DNA from: Leptospira semungkisensis
Lineage (GTDB): Bacteria; Spirochaetota; Leptospiria; Leptospirales; Leptospiraceae
Direction of reading: 5' to 3'
Assembly (NCBI RefSeq): GCF_004770055.1
Contig: NZ_RQEP01000005.1
Location: 806,001-870,000, forward strand
DNA length: 64,000 nucleotides
Both the position numbers and the translations under genes were made by a program. Each line of letters opens with the position of its first letter. Positions within the stretch are counted from its first letter, which is position 1. The notes under the pieces were generated by a model. It did not search any database. It worked only from the letters and a program-made list of their open reading frames with translations, and was not told the origin of the DNA. This document shows, piece after piece, positions 38,788 through 46,241 of the stretch.

Positions 38788-38827
38788 TTCCAGTCTGTAT
38801 TACTAGTACAGGGACAGTCCGACAGAC

Positions 38828-39415
38828 ATGAGGGAAACCGCCGATTCACTTTTGGTTAGGCAACATTCGGGTTCGTACGTTATGTTCCTTCCCCCTGATC
38901 TGGCCAGCATAAGAGACTTCCGAAAAGCTCTTCGTCAATCGCTGGAAGAGAATACGTTTCTTTCTAAGGACATTCAGCAAATCGAATTGGCCGCAGACGA
39001 GGCCCTCACTAATTCAATTTCGGCTAACTTTAACTCTAGCTCCGATGAGACTATCATCTGCAGATGGGTCGTAAAAGGATCCAAGTTTACTCTTTGGATC
39101 GTGGATTACGGCTCCGGACTTAAGAAGGAGAAGATTGAAGCGCAAATAACGGAGACCAAACCTTCTACATTGCAGGATTTCTTAAAGAAGGTGAAGACTT
39201 ACCAAGATGCAAAGTGTGAACTTCTTCCATTGAGAGGAACTCCTACGCAACATAGGAACTTGGGTAAGGGACTACTCATCATGCAATCTCTGATGGACTC
39301 GGTCAAGATCATGTATCATTGTAAGGAAGGAAGAATTTCCTCCGACCCAAATGATAAAAGTATCCGAGGATCCATCATTGAACTCGCCTTCGATTCTAAA
39401 AAGCATCCAGTCTAA
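38828..39415 (+). CDS. RsbW-like anti-sigma-type ATPase (HATPase_c_2)
   Basis: 195 residues. GHKL ATPase features of the RsbW/SpoIIAB kind: N box QIELAADEALTNSISANF (about 51-70), G1 box VDYGSGLKK, and G2 box NLGKGLLIMQSLMDSVKI. There is no histidine-kinase dimerisation domain. Such proteins bind sigma or anti-anti-sigma factors and phosphorylate the latter on Ser/Thr. No partner STAS gene or sigma factor is adjacent, so the target is unknown. It starts a run of six closely spaced genes up to the MotB-like and lipoprotein genes, with gaps of 1-54 bp and one overlap. Confidence 0.82.
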   Translation: MRETADSLLVRQHSGSYVMFLPPDLASIRDFRKALRQSLEENTFLSKDIQQIELAADEALTNSISANFNSSSDETIICRWVVKGSKFTLWIVDYGSGLKKEKIEAQITETKPSTLQDFLKKVKTYQDAKCELLPLRGTPTQHRNLGKGLLIMQSLMDSVKIMYHCKEGRISSDPNDKSIRGSIIELAFDSKKHPV

Positions 39416-39427
39416 TCTTCTCCTCTT

Positions 39428-40270
39428 GTGACTCTAAACGAATTTGCTGCCTTTCTGATCGGTTCCGGGAAACTGGAAGATAAACTCTATTCTCCTGAAA
39501 GAATGCCTGAGGATATTATTTGGCCGAATTATATTCCTCCTATTAAGCCGGAACGTTCTACTAAGATCTCTTTTTCGGATAAGAAGTCTAAGATGCCTCG
39601 AGTAGAGCATCTGAATCTAGAAGAGAATCGAGTTCTTTCCCTTCATCATTTTGCGAATCATGAGTTAATGGCAGTGGAGTTATTTGCTTGGGGAATTTTG
39701 AGATTCCAAGATGCTCCTGCTTCCGTTCGAAAGAGTCTGTACAAAACGATCTTAGAAGAACAAAAACATCTTCGGTTGTATCTGGATTCGATCCGAGCTT
39801 GGGGAATGGATCTTGGTGATCGCCCTTTGAATTATATTTTTTGGAAGCAGATCCCGAACATGCAGAGTCTTCAGAAATTCTATGCGATTATGGCTCTTAC
39901 CTTCGAAGGAGCAAATCTGGATTTTTCTCTGATCTATCAAAAGGCTTTTGAAAAATTCGAAGATATCCAACGATCTGAGATCATGGAGATCGTTCATAAG
40001 GACGAGATCCGCCATGTAAAGAGAGGAGCCAAGGTGGTATTTTCGGAAGGAGTTTCCGATGAGGACCAGTGGGAAAAATACAAAGAACTGTTGGCTCATC
40101 CGTTCACTCCTAGGAGAGCAAAGGGTTTCTTTTATTTTCCTGAACTTAGGACTAGAGCGGGGCTTTCGATAGAGTTTGCCGATCGATTGGGCTCGTACCA
40201 AGACGATTACGAGGGTACTACGAATGCCAGGATTGCTCAGTCGGTGCTCGGCTTAAGGACTGAGTCCTAG
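39428..40270 (+). CDS. DUF455 ferritin-like protein
   Basis: 280 residues. Metal-ligand pattern of the DUF455/COG2833 ferritin-like helical bundle: ANHELMAVELF, EEQKHLRLYLDS, TFEGANLDFS and HKDEIRHVKRG, giving Glu/His ligands on four helices for a di-iron centre. Function in the family is unknown; oxidase or hydroxylase chemistry is possible. It begins with GTG at 39428, 12 bp after the ATPase gene, without a strong ribosome-binding site; the first in-frame ATG is 24 codons in. The operon position suggests a link to the RsbW-like gene, but nothing more is known. Confidence 0.82.
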   Translation: MTLNEFAAFLIGSGKLEDKLYSPERMPEDIIWPNYIPPIKPERSTKISFSDKKSKMPRVEHLNLEENRVLSLHHFANHELMAVELFAWGILRFQDAPASVRKSLYKTILEEQKHLRLYLDSIRAWGMDLGDRPLNYIFWKQIPNMQSLQKFYAIMALTFEGANLDFSLIYQKAFEKFEDIQRSEIMEIVHKDEIRHVKRGAKVVFSEGVSDEDQWEKYKELLAHPFTPRRAKGFFYFPELRTRAGLSIEFADRLGSYQDDYEGTTNARIAQSVLGLRTES

Positions 40271-40324
40271 GTTGGAAATAGATGGACATAAGCTTTTCTT
40301 AGAAAGAAGCTGTTACGTAAGAAT

Positions 40325-41467
40325 ATGTCCCGATCCTTATCTATCTTAAAAGTATTTATTTCAGTTCTATTTATAGGCATTTTAACTGCCTGCAATTCCA
40401 AAACCCCATCCGATTCAAAGATCATTTCTCTAACCATTCCTCCGTCTGAAGAGAAAAGTCCCGACGTGGTATTAAAGAAATTGGGAAATCTGGATGAGGA
40501 TCCGGCTCTCGAATCTTTCGCTCTGGTCCGAAACGGTACCGAAGAAATCTTGGCTGTCTTCAAGAAAAAGGACGATGAATGGGCGCTCCAGTCCAAGATA
40601 CAATTCAATCTTTTGAATATAGGTCCTTTTCATTACGATAACAAGTCTTCTTCTTGGAAACCTGGTGAGGATGAAAAATCCGAAAAAGCAGGTTATGTAG
40701 TTAAAAGAATTCTAATGGAAGAACTGCCTGGAGATTCCTTTAACAGCTTGTTCTTAGAAGTCCTAAGTGAAGAGCCGCCGATCGGACTTTTTTCGGTGCC
40801 TTATGTATTGCGCAAAGGAGAAAAGATCCTGAACGGTCTTGCTGTTCTAAAGGATCACCAATTCCTTCCTAAATCCAAACGAATTGATTTCTCTTATAAT
40901 AAGGAAGAGAAGAATCTAACGATCTTTCCGAATAATAGAACCTACGCTCAGAACTTTAATTTTAACGGATGGGAATTAGTTCCTGATGTTCCGAATGTTG
41001 CCGCTCCCGGCCTGATGACTGTGGAGGCTCCTGACTCTTGGACCAAGGGTAAACCTGAAGAAGTGGTGATCTGGTTCAAGAACAGAGGCTCTTTCTCCGG
41101 AACTACGTACATCAGTCTTTCTTTTCCTCAAGGTGGAAAATTGGAAATTGATGCTGGCAAAGAAGGATTGAAAGCCTATTCTTCCGGATCTTCTATTTTT
41201 TCTTCTAGCCAAAAGTATATTAATTCTACCGTGCCTCTATTAGAAATCACTAAAGAAGGTTGGGCTCGAAATCATAAGTACGGAGTCAGATTTAAGTATA
41301 CTCCCGATACGGATGAGCTTCCTTATATCTTAGTAAGGTCGACTTCTAAATCATATAGGGACAAGGTAAATCTTCCTACAGATTTCAGTTCCGTAAAAAC
41401 GGAAGTTGACCAACAAGGGTTCCGCAGTTATCCTCTTTCTCTCGTAAGTCGGGGAAAATCCAAGTAA
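40325..41467 (+). CDS. Lipoprotein of unknown function
   Basis: 380 residues. A clear lipoprotein signal, KVFISVLFIGILTAC, has lipidated C23. Two regions are visible: an N-terminal part with LDEDPALESFALVRNGTEEILAVFKKKDDEW, resembling integrin-like or FG-GAP-like quantity terms, and a C-terminal part with WFKNRGSFSGTTYISLSFPQGGKLEI that looks like a beta sandwich. I do not recognise a family. It lies between the DUF455 gene and a cytoplasmic helical protein in the same transcription direction. Confidence 0.75.
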   Translation: MSRSLSILKVFISVLFIGILTACNSKTPSDSKIISLTIPPSEEKSPDVVLKKLGNLDEDPALESFALVRNGTEEILAVFKKKDDEWALQSKIQFNLLNIGPFHYDNKSSSWKPGEDEKSEKAGYVVKRILMEELPGDSFNSLFLEVLSEEPPIGLFSVPYVLRKGEKILNGLAVLKDHQFLPKSKRIDFSYNKEEKNLTIFPNNRTYAQNFNFNGWELVPDVPNVAAPGLMTVEAPDSWTKGKPEEVVIWFKNRGSFSGTTYISLSFPQGGKLEIDAGKEGLKAYSSGSSIFSSSQKYINSTVPLLEITKEGWARNHKYGVRFKYTPDTDELPYILVRSTSKSYRDKVNLPTDFSSVKTEVDQQGFRSYPLSLVSRGKSK

Positions 41468-41481
41468 TAGATCGGGTCATC

Positions 41482-42144
41482 GTGAGCAGTTTCGAAGAAC
41501 ATAAACTCAAGCAAGCAAAGATAGAAGTTGTACGCGCTCAAGTGGAGAGATTTCGCAAATTCTATGCGGATTATTTTCATTTAGAAGAAACGATTTCTAT
41601 GGTTGAGTATTTCTTCGAGACGATCTACAATTTGGACGGAAAAGAAGCCTGGATGCATTTGGCTTTAGATACGTACCAAAGAGTAAAAGGAATGATGAAG
41701 GAGACGACTAGAGCCAATCTTGAAACTCTGATCGAATTGAATAATCTTACTGACCAACTCGATGGTGAGATGGCCAAGCTTTTGATCGAAAGAGATTGGG
41801 ACGGACGCAAACTCGCTCGAGAAGAATACGACGAATTATATCGTGCATACGGTCATAGAGAAGAAAGAGAGAAACAGCTTGAGATCGTTCTTCATAATCT
41901 AAGGACTTTTTACGAGTTGGCTCATAAGCCGATCGCTGCGTACCTGATTCGACCTGCAAGATTCATGGCGTCCCTATTGGGAGTTTCTCTTTTATTTGAT
42001 TCTGTTGAAAAGGCGTATAACGCAGTTCTTCCTGTATCCCCTGAGATTTTTGTTTCCTTTATCGAGCAAGTTGAACAGAGAGAATGGGAATATTTAAATG
42101 CTGCATTCCCCAGCGAAACTTCTGCAAAGGAGTCTGAATCTTGA
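41482..42144 (+). CDS. Helical cytoplasmic protein of unknown function upstream of MotB-like gene
   Basis: 220 residues, nearly all helix-forming and highly charged, with no signal peptide. Motifs include QVERFRKFYADYFHLEETISMVEYFFETIYNLDGKEAW near the N-terminus and a hydrophobic AYLIRPARFMASLLGVSLLFDSVEKAY stretch near 155-180. It starts at GTG 41482, 14 bp after the lipoprotein stop. It overlaps the MotB-like gene at TTGA, so the two are translationally coupled. A cytoplasmic partner of the MotB-like protein is a reasonable guess; no family is recognised. Confidence 0.75.
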   Translation: MSSFEEHKLKQAKIEVVRAQVERFRKFYADYFHLEETISMVEYFFETIYNLDGKEAWMHLALDTYQRVKGMMKETTRANLETLIELNNLTDQLDGEMAKLLIERDWDGRKLAREEYDELYRAYGHREEREKQLEIVLHNLRTFYELAHKPIAAYLIRPARFMASLLGVSLLFDSVEKAYNAVLPVSPEIFVSFIEQVEQREWEYLNAAFPSETSAKESES

Positions 42145-42869
42145 ACGGAAGGACCAGATTCTCTAGATATAAAAAATCCGAAAGCTCGGGAGAAGAAAAT
42201 CGGGATCGTTGGCTATTGACCTATGCCGATATGATCACACTTCTTCTTGGACTTTTTATTATTCTATATTCTATTTCGCAAGTGGATCAAAACAAACTCA
42301 AACAGGTGGCCGACCTAGTTCGAGGAGGATTCGGTCTAGGAGAATCTTTCTTCGAAGGATCCAATATCAGCATTGAAGACGATCCCTTACTCCAACCTAG
42401 AACTCAGTTATATAGATTCTGGGAAAGGATCTCCTACGCATTGAAAAAGATGAAGGAGAAGACCAAGTTATTCATCGGTATCAATGAGGCCGAAGAAATA
42501 CGAATCCAGATCTTTGCGCCTTCTTTAGGAGAAGGTGAATTTCAGCCTGATGAGGATACAGACTTTACTTTTAAGAAAGTGGCGGAAGTAGCACAAGGTA
42601 TGGATGTGGACATCACTCTCAGAGTGCAGGTTCCTTATGCAGAGCAAGCTGGACAAGGCTTTCGAAATATTTGGGAGTACAATGCTCACCGTGCTAGTTT
42701 GATCGCGGAGACGCTTTCAGAAAAATATGGGATCTCTAAGGACAGACTCTCGGTCCAAGCTTATAGCGGGTTTAGAAAAATCGGACAAGAAGAAGGTCCG
42801 AGTCCTGAAGTAAAAGCTTCTCAAGAAAGAATAGAAATCATCATACGCAAGCGAGGAAAGGAAGAATAG
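42141..42869 (+). CDS. MotB-like inner-membrane protein with degenerate OmpA domain
   Basis: 242 residues. A single membrane helix begins with RWLLTYADMITLLLGLFIILYS; D30 matches the proton-binding Asp of MotB (Asp32 in E. coli). A plug-like segment follows. The C-terminal domain (about 125-240) has the OmpA/MotB layout (YNAHRASLIAETLSEKYGISKDRLSVQAYSGFRK), but the usual NxxLSxxRA core is altered. It starts with TTG, supported by AAGGAG 8 nt upstream, and overlaps the previous gene. No motA lies adjacent, so it may belong to a non-flagellar ion-driven complex or a second stator. Confidence 0.85.
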   Translation: MNGRTRFSRYKKSESSGEENRDRWLLTYADMITLLLGLFIILYSISQVDQNKLKQVADLVRGGFGLGESFFEGSNISIEDDPLLQPRTQLYRFWERISYALKKMKEKTKLFIGINEAEEIRIQIFAPSLGEGEFQPDEDTDFTFKKVAEVAQGMDVDITLRVQVPYAEQAGQGFRNIWEYNAHRASLIAETLSEKYGISKDRLSVQAYSGFRKIGQEEGPSPEVKASQERIEIIIRKRGKEE

Positions 42870-42870
42870 A

Positions 42871-43332
42871 ATGATCTCCGTACATACAAAAAGAACGGCA
42901 CTGATAAGTCTTATCCTCGTATCATTTGTTGCTTCCTTCGGTGCCGGTTGCGCCAAGAAAAAGAAGCCATCAGCCGCTGCAGAAGCGATTTGGAAACTGG
43001 ATAGGGATGGGATTCCTGATTCTAGCGGGCTCGCTTGGGTTTCCAGATATTGCGAAAAGATCAGGGATTGCGCTCAAGACGATCTGAAATCGTTGAATGC
43101 GGATGCTGCAGCCATTCTAGAAAAAAGACTTAGAAAGGATTTTTGTTTAGAAAGATTTAAGGAAACGAAAGTATATGCCTATCCTTCCCAAGATCCTAGA
43201 ATAACTTTGGAGAGAACGATTTCCTGTTTCAAAACGGCAACAGAAGCGCAATGTTCTGAGATCAAAAAGGGAGTCGCAAATTTATCCGAAGATTGTAAAT
43301 GGCTGGACCAATTACAAAACTCTAACGGATAA
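42871..43332 (+). CDS. Small cysteine-rich lipoprotein of unknown function
   Basis: 153 residues. Lipoprotein signal LISLILVSFVASFGAGC with C27. The mature part has six further Cys (RYCEKIRDCAQDD, DFCLERF, TISCFKTA, AQCSEI, EDCKWL), spaced so that disulfides are likely. This pattern occurs in several Leptospira lipoprotein families; no role is known. AGGAAG lies before the ATG, only one base after the MotB-like stop, so the two are co-expressed. It ends the six-gene run. Confidence 0.8.
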   Translation: MISVHTKRTALISLILVSFVASFGAGCAKKKKPSAAAEAIWKLDRDGIPDSSGLAWVSRYCEKIRDCAQDDLKSLNADAAAILEKRLRKDFCLERFKETKVYAYPSQDPRITLERTISCFKTATEAQCSEIKKGVANLSEDCKWLDQLQNSNG

Positions 43333-43427
43333 ACATAGATTTTAAGTCCGGCCAAACAAAGAAACCGGACTCTTGGGCTCTGCCCTTTCCGAGGAAAATA
43401 GAATCGAAGTGTTTGGAGGGCAAGCCC

Positions 43428-44414
43428 TTGCTCAGAGGAATCAAACGACTCAACCGATATGAAAAGCGATTGCTTAGGATCGCAAAATTAGGCGGCAAGC
43501 TGGTCAAGATCCAACAGGCTGGATTTTCTCGGAGAACAAAGGAAGGCTTTCGCTTTCCGATCTACAGTTTAGAAATCGGTACTAAGGAAGGTCTGAAGGA
43601 TCATCCTATTGGGATTACAGCAGGAGTCCATGGATTAGAAACCATTGGCATCCAAATCCTGATCGATTTCTTAGAATACATTATCAATCCGAAATCTACA
43701 GGCTACCTTCCTGAACTTAAAAAAGGAAAACTTGGCCTTGTAGTGATTCCTATCGTGAACCCTGGTGGTGTTGCGGCCAAAACCAGATCCAATCCTGGCG
43801 GCGTGGACTTGATGAGAAACTCAGGGATCGATGCCGAGAAGCCTCTTCCGTTTTTTGGAGGCCAAAAATTCTCCAATAAGCTTCCGTATTTTAGAGGGCA
43901 TGGACTAGAGCCGGAGTCTCGTACTTTAGCAAGGACCATCTTTGAAAAATTCTTCAAGATAGAGGATGCTTTATTGCCGGTGCTGGATCTTCATTCCGGC
44001 TTCGGAACAGTGGACAATGTCTGGTGGCCTTATGCTTATACTCATAAGCCTTGTCCCGATACTGCAGTTTACGAAAAGATCTCTTCTTATTTTAAGGAAC
44101 ATTGCGGTCATATCAATTTCGCTTATGGTCCTCAGAGTGCTAGTTATACGACTCATGGAGATCTTTGGGATAAATTCTATGATCATTACCAGGATCTTTA
44201 TTCAGAGCAATCGGATTGGGGTTCTAAATTTCTTCCCTTAACTCTTGAGGTAGGTACCTGGTCGGATATTAAAGAAGAACCTATGAAGTTATTTTCGAAG
44301 AAGGGAATTTTTCGTCCGGCAGAACATAACAAAAACGAAATACTTACTCGTTATCGTGGGTTCTTAAGGGATTTTGTGAGACTTGGTCTGACCAAACCTA
44401 AGGATTGGATTTAA
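43428..44414 (+). CDS. M14-family zinc carboxypeptidase/deacylase-like protein
   Basis: 328 residues. The zinc motif HxxE is H68-GL-E71 (ITAGVHGLETIG), the second His is in LDLHSGFG (about 190) and the catalytic Glu is in LTLEVGTW. This is the M14 carboxypeptidase / succinylglutamate desuccinylase fold, cytoplasmic as no signal is seen. The substrate (murein tripeptide, amidated amino acid or other) is unknown. The TTG at 43428 is chosen since GGAGGG lies 7 nt upstream; a TTG at 43413 would overlap that site. It is convergent with a small lipoprotein gene by 17 nt. Confidence 0.82.
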   Translation: MLRGIKRLNRYEKRLLRIAKLGGKLVKIQQAGFSRRTKEGFRFPIYSLEIGTKEGLKDHPIGITAGVHGLETIGIQILIDFLEYIINPKSTGYLPELKKGKLGLVVIPIVNPGGVAAKTRSNPGGVDLMRNSGIDAEKPLPFFGGQKFSNKLPYFRGHGLEPESRTLARTIFEKFFKIEDALLPVLDLHSGFGTVDNVWWPYAYTHKPCPDTAVYEKISSYFKEHCGHINFAYGPQSASYTTHGDLWDKFYDHYQDLYSEQSDWGSKFLPLTLEVGTWSDIKEEPMKLFSKKGIFRPAEHNKNEILTRYRGFLRDFVRLGLTKPKDWI

Positions 44415-44706
44415 TCGGTTCTTTTGGTAAGGAAGGAGCCATTCCTTCACACCAGACTTCCCTAGGGACGTTGCCTCTGAATTTTACGAAGACCAACTCT
44501 CCCTTTCCACAAAGATACGTTAGGTCCTCTTCTTCATGAAAGAAAGGAAATCTTGGTTTTCTTGGGACCTTGAATTTCTCCACTTTGCTTTCGTCGACCC
44601 CTTCCTTTAAACGGATCTCGTATGTTCTGCAGTCCTGCAAAAATAAGAACGGAAGAATAAGTATCAGGATCCTGAATTGATCAGGCTTTATGTTTATTCT
44701 AAACAT
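44398..44706 (-). CDS. Small lipoprotein of unknown function
   Basis: 102 residues. Signal FRILILILPFLFLQDC with lipidated C26. The remainder is short and basic/hydrophobic (KVPRKPRFPFFHEEEDLTYLCGKGELVFVKF). No family is recognised. It overlaps the next upstream gene (44694-44993) by 13 nt and also overlaps the convergent M14 gene by 17 nt. It is probably the third gene of the sigma factor operon. Confidence 0.68.
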   Translation of the reverse strand: MFRINIKPDQFRILILILPFLFLQDCRTYEIRLKEGVDESKVEKFKVPRKPRFPFFHEEEDLTYLCGKGELVFVKFRGNVPREVWCEGMAPSLPKEPIKSNP

Positions 44707-44993
44707 TCCACACCAACTGTATGAGGACAGAGTAAGAATAATGTAGAGCCGCAGACTGCTGCGTTCAGGATCGAAAACTGCATATTGACGGTTCGGATCC
44801 TTCCATTAGGACAAACCGTCTTTTGGTCCAGATCATTGTATACAGGTACAATGTACCAGATTGTAAACAGCCTCACATGGATTGATTCGCTCGTCCTAGG
44901 CTTATCTGATTTTGAAACGATATATCTGAAATTCGCACAGGACAAAAAGGAGATAAATATTAGGAAAATTGAAAGTTTCTGAAGGAATTTCAT
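44694..44993 (-). CDS. Small Bor-like lipoprotein
   Basis: 99 residues. Signal SIFLIFISFLSC with lipidated C19. The body has SIHVRLFTIWYIVPVYNDLDQKTVC and a C-terminal CPHTVGVECLE, like phage-lambda-type Bor/Iss small lipoproteins that begin with a similar strand and end in a Cys-containing tail. The match is weak and by eye. Its ATG abuts the stop of the sigma factor gene (TAA-ATG), so it is translated with it. It may be controlled by, or report to, that sigma factor; that is inference. Confidence 0.65.
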   Translation of the reverse strand: MKFLQKLSIFLIFISFLSCANFRYIVSKSDKPRTSESIHVRLFTIWYIVPVYNDLDQKTVCPNGRIRTVNMQFSILNAAVCGSTLFLLCPHTVGVECLE

Positions 44994-45812
44994 TTAAATA
45001 GAGCCTAGATTTTCCAAAATTTCAGAAGGGGCCTCGTAAACTCCTTGGCTCTGATAGATCCAAGCGAGTCTGTCCAATTTCTTAAGATCTTCTAAAACCT
45101 TAGTATGTTCGAGAGAAGGATTTTTTCTTTTCAGATTTTTCAATTCCATAAAAAACTTTCCGTTCTCTTTGTTCTGATGCAATAGATGTTTCGAGATCCC
45201 GATGCATGGACAAGCAGTCTTTTGATCGATCCATAGGCCGCATTCTTTGGAGAGAAAATCGGAAAGCTTTCTTTTGGAACGAGAAAGCTTTTGTCTAAAA
45301 TTTTCGGCAGTAATTCCTACGATTTCTGCGCCTTCTTCGCTAGCCATTCCGTAAACCGTAGATAGAACGTATACGAGTCGATCGACTGAATTTAATTTTA
45401 ATAAAACGGCATGAACGCAACCGAAGCGAATCTCTTCTTCTAAGATCTTCTCTTCGATCTGTTCTTCTATTCTTTCTGAGGAAGCTTTTAAAGACAGGCT
45501 GTCTCTCATTCGTCCTAGATAGACTATGTTCTTCGGTCTTTTTAACGAAAGAAGATGATGGCTTGCAATGGAATATACCCAGGTAGTAAATTTACTCTCG
45601 AAACGGAAACCGGCGAGTTTGTTTGAGATTTTCAAAAGAATCTCTTGCGTAGCATCTTCTGCCTCATGAGGATCCCAGAGCATTCTAAGAGATAGATTGA
45701 AAATATAATCTTGGATCTTTTCGAGAAGATCTTCCATTGCTCTAGGCTTTCCTTCTAAAGCAAAAAGGATCGTATCCGTGAATTCATCTTTGATTGATAC
45801 GGCTCTTTCCAT
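44994..45812 (-). CDS. Extracytoplasmic-function type RNA polymerase sigma factor with C-terminal tail
   Basis: 272 residues. Region 2 is clear: ILFALEGKPRAMEDLLEKIQDYIFNLSLRMLWDPHEAEDATQEILLKI, then FESKFTTWVYSIASHHLLSLKR. Region 4 follows with VDRLVYVLSTVYGMASEEGAEIVGITAENFRQKLSRSKRKL. After that, about 85 residues (CGLWIDQKTACPCIGISKHLLHQ...) include a CPC motif that could bind metal or act as a built-in regulatory tail. Such C-terminal extensions occur in several ECF groups without a separate anti-sigma gene. No anti-sigma factor is adjacent. It leads two small lipoproteins on one transcript. Confidence 0.85.
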   Translation of the reverse strand: MERAVSIKDEFTDTILFALEGKPRAMEDLLEKIQDYIFNLSLRMLWDPHEAEDATQEILLKISNKLAGFRFESKFTTWVYSIASHHLLSLKRPKNIVYLGRMRDSLSLKASSERIEEQIEEKILEEEIRFGCVHAVLLKLNSVDRLVYVLSTVYGMASEEGAEIVGITAENFRQKLSRSKRKLSDFLSKECGLWIDQKTACPCIGISKHLLHQNKENGKFFMELKNLKRKNPSLEHTKVLEDLKKLDRLAWIYQSQGVYEAPSEILENLGSI

Positions 45813-45975
45813 TCTTGAGGATCCTTGCTAATTTCGTCCTTTCGTATAATAGGATCGATTTGGAAGGGTCTGTGTGACAGGTCGGCATACATTCTTCGAA
45901 AAAAAAGAAAAAGCAAGCTCGAAATTCAAAGGGAATTCGCTAAAATAGAAGTGAATAATCTTAATAATAGAAGTA

Positions 45976-46004
45976 TAAAAAAAAGCCCGCTGAACCGCGG
46001 GCTT
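45976..46004 (-). terminator. Intrinsic terminator without an obvious upstream gene
   Basis: On the minus strand an 8-bp stem (AAGCCCGC with GCGGGCTT, loop GGTTCA) runs into eight T. Upstream on the same strand there is no convincing coding frame for over 200 nt, which points to a small RNA. Confidence 0.82.
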
Positions 46005-46136
46005 GAAAATGATTCGGACAAGCGGATAAACTCGTCCGAGGCAAGGCGAATAGTGAAACGTCTCAATGACGTCGTAAAGGTTCGTAAATTCTTCTTACTG
46101 GATATGAATCAAGTAATAGGTTGAAACCCTTAGTTA
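45976..46136 (-). ncRNA. Candidate small RNA ending at an orphan terminator
   Basis: A TATGAT box on the minus strand (46144-46149) lies about 140 nt before the terminator. The intervening sequence can form a CGGACGAG...CTTGTCCG hairpin (about 46014-46037) but no protein of useful length. The -35 region is weak. The whole gap 45813-46241 holds otherwise only the upstream region of the sigma gene and an AT-rich stretch before the AraC-type gene. An overlapping plus-strand 99-codon frame runs through the terminator stem and is judged non-coding. Confidence 0.3.
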
Positions 46137-46241
46137 CAAATACATCATACACGAAAAAAAGTCGTTGGTCGTTCGGGATTATAGACATGAACGTTTTTTG
46201 TTTGCTTCGGATGGAATTACGAAAAATTGTTTTTTAACCGC

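Noticed and set aside
43345..43371. AGTCCGG/CCGGACT inverted repeat after the Cys-rich lipoprotein gene
   Set aside because: The stem is followed by CTTGGGC rather than T residues and the loop is 13 nt, so a terminator call is not supported.
45825..46124. 99-codon plus-strand frame
   Set aside because: It crosses a strong minus-strand terminator, has no ribosome-binding site, and its product is low-complexity and basic without family resemblance.
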